Shown: one piece after another, positions 56,301 to 64,000 of the stretch | How positions within the stretch are numbered: position 1 is the stretch's first letter | Layout: each line of letters starts with the position of its first letter | DNA from: Miscanthus floridulus | Taxonomy: Eukaryota > Streptophyta > Magnoliopsida > Poales > Poaceae | Reading direction: 5' to 3' | DNA length: 64,000 nucleotides | Assembly (NCBI RefSeq): GCF_019320115.1 | Contig: NC_089581.1 | Location: forward strand, 71,593,155 to 71,657,154 | The notes under the pieces: generated by a model | Database searches by the model: none | What the model saw: only the letters and a program-made list of their open reading frames with translations | What the model was told of the DNA's origin: nothing | Program-made: the position numbers and the translations under genes

Positions 56301-58270
56301 GCTGCTAGCCAACACAAATATCTTTAATATATTACACAATGGCAGTGCAGTAATCAAATTATTTAGTGCCACCGTGGGGTCATTGAACTGAAGATATACA
56401 TACTAAATGCCCTTTCTGTAGAAAAAACAGAACAACCTAAGCTAACCTTACACTAGACACTTAAACTATCTTGTAACTTGCATTATACCAGGCTGCTAGC
56501 CAACACAAATACCTTTAATATATTACACAATGGCAGTGCAGTAATCAAATTATTTAGTGCCACCTCCAGTCAGATGCAGTTGACGTTTCAGATGAATAAA
56601 TTGACTTGACTTAGTTACTTTTTGTTTGTCTGAACGCCAATTAATACTGACTGGAGGGAGACACATACAGAAGCTTTGTTAATCCCTTTTCTCTTAATAT
56701 TCCAGTATATTGATCCAAAGCATTTCCAAATTTTAAATATTTTGAAGCATCAATATTTCCATATTCGCTAGGTGACTAAATGATCTTATTCATAACAACA
56801 ATAGACCAACGCAATGTTGCTGAAGCTAACCTAGCAAATTAGTATCAGCATTGTATGCCCATTTGATAATGAGAAACTGATCATTTCTTTATAATTGCAA
56901 GTCACAATTAACTTTTAAAAATGCACCACATCAACCACAATTTGACCGAAAATCATATGAATATCTCTACTTTTAGTCAATCAAGATAAGCCATGTCCCT
57001 GAAACCAAGGTGTACCTTAATAATCGGATCAGTGGAATCATCCAAGACTTGTATTACAATACGGTCTGGTGGCCATGTGAGGGCACACGCCGCAGCAATG
57101 GATAGCTTGTACACCTGTACAAAGAAATGGTCATTGCAATGATGCGGTGTCAAATTCTATAACATTGCAAGACACACAAGAACATTGTTCAGACACCTTG
57201 GAAAAACTACGGTTTTTTAGCGTTGTTAGTCAAATGCCCAGCAATGTAAAGAAAGGACTAAACTTGCTTACTTGCATTAGCGACAGTGTCTGTACAGCAA
57301 GAAAAACGAGACTGTCCCCCATCCATCTTAATCGTCACTGGTTTCTTTTACTCGACACTAGAATAGCACAAGCAGACACTGCATTGTGCCCCACTTGTCC
57401 TCATTAATGGGACTCTTTTTTTTTTTCTTTAGGTGCCCAAGGTATTTTTTCAGATTTTCTTTCATAACTGAACCACAATGCCGTCACTTGTAGCCAAAAA
57501 AAAAACATAATTATGTCCTAGTACTAGTATCATGATTGCACTAACAAAAGACAGCTTGCGTGTAAACAGTGGAACCCATTTCTGATACTTGTTGCTTTGA
57601 ATCCATCTCATAATAAACTCCACATCTCATTCAGCAAGTACAGTACAAACACAAGGAGACATTTGTTGCTTTGAATCCATCTCATAATAAACTCCACATC
57701 TCATTCAGAAACAAGAGAAAGGACCCCCAATAGGAACCCTTATCAGACACAGCGCGCCCAGAAATTTCGTCGATAAAATGCCCAGAAATTATCAGCATGA
57801 TGATGCATTTAAGGTATTGCGGCCCTACTACGGTCGACGTCTAAAACCTCGTAAGATCATAACGCCGCATCCGTACCTACGGGCGACGTGTAACAGGGAG
57901 GGAATGGGCCAGCAATTAATTAATCGGGGCACACACATATAGCCAGCTGTGCCCAAAAGAAAAGTGGAGCGCGCCTCACCTCCCTCTCGTTGTACATGGG
58001 GATCTGCACGAGCACCATGGGGAAGTCCGCCCCAGTGGCCGCCACCTCGACGTCGTCGCGGCCCCCGGCCCCGGGCATGGGCATGGGCTCCCAGCGGTAC
58101 CTCGCGTCGAGGCGGGGCCAGCGCCACAGCATCGCGGCGGCGGCGGCGACGAGGCCCATGTACGCGGCCTCGGCGACGAGCATCGCCGACGCCGCGAGGC
58201 ACGCCCACACCGCCACCCGCAGCGCCCACGCAGCGGCCGTGAGCGCCGGAACCGCCCAGGCCGGCGCCAT
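53343..58270 (-). CDS. Cellulose synthase-like A protein (glucomannan 4-beta-mannosyltransferase, GT2), complete, 9 exons
   Basis: Exons on the minus strand: 57980-58270, 57016-57114, 55840-56092, 54627-54737, 54367-54503, 54154-54267, 53875-54074, 53597-53794 and 53343-53505. All introns are GT-AG and the phases agree, giving 521 residues, the usual CslA length. CslA enzymes are Golgi membrane glycosyltransferases that make the beta-1,4-mannan or glucomannan backbone from GDP-mannose (and GDP-glucose). Visible features: an N-terminal membrane segment (about 8-50), [13 protein letters not shown] (about 85-97), VLDDSTD (D122/D123), FDADF (D182/D184), TVEDMDL (D276) and QQHRW (R315/W316, the QxxRW motif). 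C-terminal membrane segments are in exons 7-9. The ATG at 58270 starts a GC-rich first exon, common in grasses. No frameshift or stop is seen, so it is likely functional. The exact CslA subgroup is not assigned. Confidence 0.95.
55159..55384. mobile_element. Stowaway-like MITE in CslA intron 3
   Basis: Ends CTCCCTTTGTCC and, inverted, CTCCCTCTGTCTC, with TA on each side. The interior has three units of about 20 bp (GTATTGGGAAAAGAAAAAGG-like, 55262-55320). It lies between CslA exons 4 and 3, away from the splice sites. Confidence 0.8.
56183..56564. repeat. 191 bp tandem duplication in CslA intron 2
   Basis: The units 56183-56373 and 56374-56564 both begin GTGGGGTCATTGAACTGAAG and end TTTAGTGCCACC. 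They differ visibly at only one base (AAATATCTTT against AAATACCTTT), so the duplication is recent. It is in the intron between exons 3 and 2. Confidence 0.95.
57589..57708. repeat. 46 bp direct repeat in CslA intron 1
   Basis: TTGTTGCTTTGAATCCATCT... at 57589-57634 recurs at 57663-57708, a period of 74 bp. The rest of intron 1 (57115-57979) has no exon-like sequence. Confidence 0.9.
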
Positions 58271-58619
58271 CTGGATGGGGGGTGCCTTGCTTGGAGCGGA
58301 CGGAACGGAAGAGCCGAGAGCGGGGGAAGGAGTGGGTGTGTGCGCGTGCGCCCCCGTGCAGCAGCAGCTCTGCCTGCGTGCGTGCGCTTTTTTGAAAGGG
58401 GGGTAGCTGGGGTGTGCGGTGTGGATGGCGGCGGTGCTGCGAGCGAGCGGCCCGCGACGCGAGCGAGGAAGAGGAGCCAGGACATTTCGGATTGGATGTG
58501 GGGAAAGTTGCCAGGACGGACGTCCCGCTGGATGGGATGGCTTCCCGTGGCTTCAGTTTAGTAATTTAACCTCGAGATACGATCCTCCTTGTCTGAATGA
58601 GAGGCCGGACTTGATTAGG
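58271..58619 (-). promoter_or_regulatory. CslA 5' leader and proximal promoter
   Basis: GC-rich sequence upstream of the CslA ATG, with purine-rich and GT/CG-alternating tracts (58320-58400). No minus-strand TATA box was seen near the start. The GC-rich domain stops at about 58560, and a MITE begins soon after, so the promoter is short or MITE-bounded. Its role is inferred from position. Confidence 0.4.
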
Positions 58620-58930
58620 AGGTTGTTTACTCTCTTCTAAAAAATTTACTCTTTATTCTATCGAATATTTAATATATGAATGGAGTATTAAATATAGATT
58701 AAAAAAATAATTAATTACACATTTTACGACTACTTTACGAGACGAATCTTTTAAGTCTAATTAGTTCATGATTTGACAGTGTGGTGCTATATTAATACAT
58801 GTGCTAATGACGGATTAATTAGGCTTAATAAATTCATCTCATAAATTACTTATGGAGTCTGTAATTTGTTTTTTTATTAATATCTAAATATCCCATTCAA
58901 CGTCGTCACGTGACACCCAAAACTTTATGC
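58620..58930. mobile_element. Tourist-like MITE relative upstream of CslA
   Basis: The interior aligns with the MITE at 42446-42685 (TATCGAAT, GGAGTATTAAAT, TTTACGAGACGAAT and TTAGTTCATGATTTGA). The terminal repeats are too worn to place the ends exactly. Confidence 0.6.
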
Positions 58931-59901
58931 CTGAATTTAAAGAAGACCTTAATTTGCGTGGACCATGCCCGCTCGGTGTTTGGTTGGGGAGTGAGCAGTG
59001 ACTGGCCCGGGCAGGCAACTGCAGCGAGAGCAGGCCACCCAATTCGAATCATGTCACCGAGAGTAGCATTTTTTTTCTCGGGAGAGTAGCAGTTTTGGTC
59101 TATATGTGCATTTTTGTTTCTTTTTTTTTCTTCCTTCCATTGCTCTTTAACTAGTTCACGTTGAAATTGGTAGAGTACTGTACTGTATAAAGTTATTTTT
59201 TCTGCATATGTTCTTTCCTTGCGTTGTTTTTTATTTCTCGACTTTCAAATAAAATAATTATTTGTTACCTCACTGCTAAATACAACCATACCACCATTTA
59301 AAAAAAAAACTGTTATACCTGATGAGTACAATATTTAGGAATGAGCTGAAAGATATATCTTTTAAACATATTATTATATTGTCAAATGTATGCATTCGTT
59401 TACGAGTTTATATTATAATTGTGTATGATTAAAATATTATATTAAATTTACACCGGACATAAAACATATTATACATTTATCCTCTAACCAAACAGGTCAT
59501 CATCTAACTTGACTGACCAGACAGATCCTATTGAGTTTTCAATCGGTTCTCCGGCAATGCTTTTTAGTAGACAAGTATTCTATGCTGCTATGCAACCACA
59601 GCCCTCCTCTGCTCCGTTAATACTTTCTCGGAACGAACTTATCGCAAAATTTTATGTAATATTATTAGGATCACCCCTCATTGCCACCGACAAGATCGCA
59701 GGACGAGAAGTGAGACAAGAGCTCTAAGCTTTCGAGGCGGCAGCGGTTTGCGTCTCACGCTTTGTGCTTGACCAGACCTATTCGTCTTTTTTTAGATAAA
59801 TGGAACAAAGTTTCCGTCTCTATCACTAGACAAGTGTTCGTCTTGGTGATTGAGTTTTCAACAGGTAAGAACACGGACGAAGGCGCAAGCGAATAGTAGA
59901 C
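58931..59901. other. Intergenic, no gene seen
   Basis: AT-rich sequence upstream of CslA with T-rich runs. The open frame at 59509-59727 has no domain and is probably chance. Confidence 0.45.
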
Positions 59902-60526
59902 CAAAGTTTTGGTATGCGCTAGGCGAAATCTAGACGATGACTCTTAGCCTAGTGACTAGTCCAGTCTAGGCTAGCCTAGACGATGGTAGGTGTTTTTCTA
60001 GGTATTTTGCCAATTTATATTTATATATTAATATATAATATATACATTTATAGCACAAATCATGAATAATTTAGATAAAAAATAAAGAAGGACCAGTAGA
60101 CATACCTTAGATCATTTGTCCTTAGTTGTAGTTGATACACTACTGATCACTGAATTTTCTGCAGCACTGCTGCAATAGAAATGGACAACACTTTTAGATG
60201 CAATTGGGCATCAATACAAGTGATACAAAAAATAGAAAATAGCAAGTTAGATACTTATATGAGGTCTAAGCCTTCTCTCATCCATTATTAGCATTTCAGC
60301 AGCATAGGATAGCCTTTTAAAATCACAAACATGAAGGGACAGCAGACAGAAACACAGAATATAAAATGGATAGTAGACTCGCAGTACATTACATCACATG
60401 ATTGATGATTCTCAGTTCTCACAACACAAAACATAAGCACAGAGCAGGAGTTCTAAGTTCATAAGTTAAAGATACATGGATGCATAATAAAAGCTAAGAC
60501 ATGACATGAAGCTGTCTCACACTTCT

Positions 60527-63104
60527 TCAGTAGGGTTCATCCATCACATAGTCATCCTTATCTTCATCAAACTTTTCTTCTTCAGACTCAAACTCTTCTT
60601 CATAGAGCTCTCTCATCCTTGCACTTCTACGCAGCTCTAGTTGTTCTTCTGCCCCCACTGCATCTCCAAGCACAGACCAAGGTATTCCTGTACCTTCCAT
60701 GAGTTCTTCCTCATCTTCCTCATCTCTAAAGACAACTAATGCACAATCATCTCTATTCTCTTGGAGGAAACCTTGAACTTCAATTGTATCACTAGACAAG
60801 AGAACATCAGTAATTTTCTTTGACTTGATCTTTGCTCTCTTATTAATCAGCCTGTTGTTGAATTGAATGTAGACCAACTTGTTGAGGCGGTCTGTAGTAA
60901 GCCTATTTCTCTTCTTAGTGTGCACCTATAAATTAAAAATAAGAGCACTTTTAGTTCTGCAATTTAATTGTAATGCTGCTGAAATTTTGATAACAGATAG
61001 GTACTAACCCCATCAAACCCACTCCAAGTTCTTTCACAACCAGAAGAACTTGTTGTTAAAGATAGGATCTTGGTAGCCATCTTCTGTAGAGCTGGTGTTT
61101 CAGTTCTATAAAGCGGCCACCATGATGCTGAAATAAAAAACCTCTCTATTAGTTAGTAGGCACAACAGATTTCTTGTTAGATGAACACAACAAACAACCA
61201 TGTAAAATCAGCAAACAACTTTTACCTGGATTATAATCAAAGTTTTCAAAAGTCCTTGCAAGCTTCTTGCTAAATGGTCCTTCTCTATTCTGATATTTCT
61301 GGAGTTCAATGTTGGCAGCTTGTTCTTACATGTCTTCATCATGATAATAAAAAGTCTCCACACAACTGATAAATCCTTCTGTTATTTTGGGAGCATCAAA
61401 GATTGAAGGGTCAGCATAACTGTAGTGTGGATTCAGCAAATAAGCTGTCAAATGCAATGGAGAATCAAGTCTTTCAGCCATTTTTTGTCAACAACAGCAA
61501 TAACATCTTTGAAACGGGACTCATTATTGTCAAGGGCCTCTTTGACCTGTCTCTTTGCCTTTAATAGTTCTCCATATACAAAACCCATGGACGGCTTCAC
61601 ATCTCCATCAACCAAATGGAGAACTTTGAACAATGGCTCAAAAATAGCCAATGTCAACTTCACATCCTTCCAAAAGTTTGGATTCAATATAGTTGCTATG
61701 GCATTTTTTCCCTTCTTTGATTTCACATCCTTCAATGAGTCCCACCTATTATGCACCATCATCTTTCTTAGTTGGTCCTTCTCTTGTATGCTGTTCAAAG
61801 TCAAATAGTTTGAAGCAAACCTAGTCACTCCTGGCCTTACTATCTCTTTGCCCTCAGTGAAGTACCTCATGCACTCTAGTGTTCTTGTGTGCCCATAGAC
61901 AAATATGGTGAATGCCTTTGCTTGGTCAATCACCTTCTTGAACCGAGGCATGTTGCCAATTCCTTGGAGCATCAAGTTGATTGTGTGAGTTGCACAAGAG
62001 GTCCAAAAGATCTATGGTCTCTTCTCATGCAATAGCTTCTTTGCTCCCATGTTGTTAGAAGCATTGTCAGTCACAACTTGCACCACATCATTTGGACCAA
62101 TATCTTCGATTGCTTTGTCCACTAGTTCAAAGATGACTTCACTTGTGTGTGACACATCTGACATCTCTTTTGAGGAAATAAAACTGATTCCATCAGCACA
62201 ATTAGTGCACACATTCATTATGCTTCTCCTCTTCTTATCTAACCAAGCATCGGTCATAATAGAGCACCCATTCTTCATCTTCTCGGCTTCACTTTCTTGC
62301 AGCAAACTCTTGGTTTTTGCATATTCTTCTTCCAACAATCTTCCTCATAGGTCAAACATAGTTGAAGGTTCAATTCTAGGCCTAAATTGTCCAATTGCTT
62401 CACACATTTGCTTGAACTCATCATTGTCACATGCATTGAATGGTATTGCTGTCAATGTTACAAAAAAGGAAATTAGTGTTCAGTTCAGTACTACAGCAAG
62501 GCATCCAATGAAATTGAAATCTGAAATAAAAAACAGCAACGAAATTACCATGGTTATAGGCCCATCTTGCAATATATTTATGCACCTCATGTAATCTTTC
62601 TTTCCAAAGTTCCTTGTTCAGCTTCTGCTAAGTCAAAGATTCAGATTTGGTTGCTGTAGGATCAATAGCTTTTGTCCATTTGTCCATGGGGCCTAATTTG
62701 TGAGGCTCTGAACTTCCAACACAAGTGACTTCCTCTGACCCTCCAACCCTAGATACATGAACTTCCTCTCTAAGTTCTAGCTCACGAACAGTCTTCTCCT
62801 CCCTCTTCCTTTTTGCTTCATCTAGTGCTTTCTTGCACTTTTCTTGAGCCTCTAGCAACTTCTCTTTGGTGGTCTTCGTGCCCTGGCATTTCTTCGCATT
62901 CTTTCCTTCCTGGGCGATATGCTGCTTCAACCGATAAACCCCTCCAAACATTTGCTTGTCACACAGTATGCGCTTCACCTTGTCCTTGTTGTTCGGATCA
63001 ACAAGAACCCCATACTCCCATCCCACATCATCTGAATTCCTTCTCAAGACAGTTGCTCCCTCTGTTCCACTTGTAGTTTCAGATTGACCCTCTGTTCTCA
63101 TCAT
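60527..63104 (-). pseudogene. hAT transposase, interrupted
   Basis: Minus-strand exons in order: an N-terminal BED-like finger (DVGWEYGV, then CDKQMFGGVYRLKQH, about 63020-62920), a Lys/Glu-rich linker (to 62628), and a DUF659-like catalytic part (MTDAWLDKKRRSIMNV, VQVVTDNASNNMGAKKLL, WTSCATHTINLML; 62338-61900). FVYGHTRTLECMRYFTEGKE and TRFASNYLTLNSI follow, and the C-terminal hAT dimerisation region reaches the acidic tail at 60527 (HTKKRNRLTTDRLNKLVYIQF). Introns are likely near 62500 and 61000-61300. Premature stops occur near 62634 (TAG after SLT), 62344 (TGA), 62012 (TAG) and 61330 (TAA). The element is probably immobile unless complemented. Confidence 0.85.
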
Positions 63105-63450
63105 CTGAGTTCAAGCCATCAATCAACAAATTACAAACATATACATGCAATCGCCAATCAGTCAACAAATTCATAGATATATATATACATGCAGATGCAG
63201 TCAACAATTTCATAGATTCATCATAGTAGATACATGGAATCATTCAACAATTTCAGATTTCAGAAATAGAGGAGAGGAGAGCAGAGAAAAGGAACAACTG
63301 CAGGGAAAGGAAACAGAGGAGACCGGTTGTATATGTTTGCAAACAGACAAAGCAGGGGAAGGAAACAGAGGAGCAGGGGAGGAGGACATACAGACCTTGG
63401 GAGGAGACCGGCGGGGAGGAGCTTTTGGCGACGAAGACGAAGAGACCGGC

Positions 63451-63790
63451 GAGGAGGAGTATGACCCGTGGGGACGAGCTCGTCGAGGAGGAAGAAGACT
63501 AGCGGGGAGCAGCGTCGCCGGTGGGTCTTGCCAGGCGGGGAGGAGGCTCACCGGTGGGATCTGCTTCTAGGCGAGCAGTGCAGCCGATGGGACCTGCTTC
63601 CCGGTGGGGAGGAGCATGACCCACGGGGATGAGCTCGTCGAGGAGGAAGGAGACCGATGGGGAGCAGCGTCGCCGGTGGGTCATGCCAAGCGGGGAGGAG
63701 GCTCACCGGCGGGATCTGCTTCCAGGCGAGCAGCGCAGCCGGCGGGACCTGCTTCCCGGCGGAGGTCAAGGTCGAGGCGAGTATGACTTT
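63451..63790. repeat. 155 bp tandem duplication in the hAT 5' region
   Basis: ATGACCCGTGGGGACGAGCT (63461) and ATGACCCACGGGGATGAGCT (63616) begin two units of 155 bp that remain similar to CTGCTTCCCGG. A third GCGAGTATGAC start is at 63778. Each unit holds shorter GCGAGCAGnGCAGCC and GGGACCTGCTTCC blocks. The open frames over this GC-rich stretch on both strands look spurious. Confidence 0.8.
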
Positions 63791-64000
63791 CTCTCCCCTT
63801 CTCCCCCTTATCCTTCTCCAGCGTAGCAGCGCACGGCTTTTTCCCGTGCCTGGAGCTCTGTGCACGCGCTCGCCTACGGAGCCATTCTTTCACGCGCGAT
63901 GGCCCGCGTCACTCGCCTAGCTCGATTCCGCACCGCCTAGGGCTCCTAGGCGCCGCTGAGTCACCACCTAGCTCTGCCTAGTCGCTCCGCCCGCCTAGAG

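Larger units (their letters stand above)
59902..64000 (-). mobile_element. hAT transposon, right terminus just outside the window
   Basis: The left end CAAAGTTTTGGTATGCGCTA (59902) is of the hAT form and is followed by CTAGGCG/AGACGATGACTC subterminal words. The right end of the window has the inverted counterparts (GAGTCACC near 63959, GCCTAGTCGC and CGCCCGCCTAGAG). The missing terminus is therefore expected within about 20 bp beyond 64000. The 8 bp target duplication cannot be checked. Confidence 0.7.

Noticed and set aside
58032..58406. Plus-strand frames over CslA exon 1
   Set aside because: They are antisense shadows of the GC-rich first exon, which splices in phase to the rest of CslA.

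Overview
The window is nuclear DNA from a grass, most likely of the panicoid/andropogonoid group (sorghum, sugarcane, Miscanthus or maize relatives). The reasons are a GC-rich first exon in an intron-rich cellulose synthase-like gene, Stowaway and Tourist MITEs, CACTA elements with dense subterminal repeats, SIRE/Maximus-type Copia elements with about 1.9 kb LTRs, and gypsy elements with GC-rich LTRs. The species call is inference.

Only two host genes can be supported. At the left edge, minus strand, is the short first coding exon of a cycling-Dof-factor-like transcription factor (492-581); its zinc-finger exon lies beyond the window. On the right, minus strand, is a complete nine-exon CslA (glucomannan/mannan synthase, GT2) gene at 53343-58270. 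It reads through to 521 codons with consistent splice phases, all catalytic motifs and C-terminal membrane segments.

The rest is mostly transposable elements. Positions 1147-3750 hold a Stowaway MITE, a broken chromovirus pol 3' end and old segmental duplications. Positions 3945-26731 are bounded by CACTA-type ends. Inside sits a gypsy gag-protease element, which is split by a 15.4 kb minus-strand Copia element (8352-23770, PBS, PPT and both LTRs visible). That Copia is itself split by a truncated Tat-like gypsy with a gag but no visible pol and an antisense coiled-coil ORF. Positions 26950-30322 hold two further CACTA-like elements, one with a possible captured gene fragment. Positions 33817-40389 are a Harbinger-like element with a GC-rich filler, broken by a second Copia (34535-40109, perfect CCCGC duplication).

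Positions 44064-52501 hold two head-to-head copies of a gag-protease-only retroelement. The LTR between them carries a 3.36 kb solo LTR with a perfect CTCTC duplication; the other LTR shows the unoccupied site. From 59902 to the right edge is a hAT element with a mutated transposase gene, cut by the window end just before its right terminus.

The retroelement reading frames are mostly ended by TAG/TAA codons where relatives have CAG/CAA or TGG, the mark expected of cytosine-methylation decay. Nothing here is a clear undescribed system. The most unusual items are the inverted gag-protease elements with repeated RTAL motifs, the Tat derivative lacking pol, and a recent 191 bp tandem duplication inside a CslA intron.
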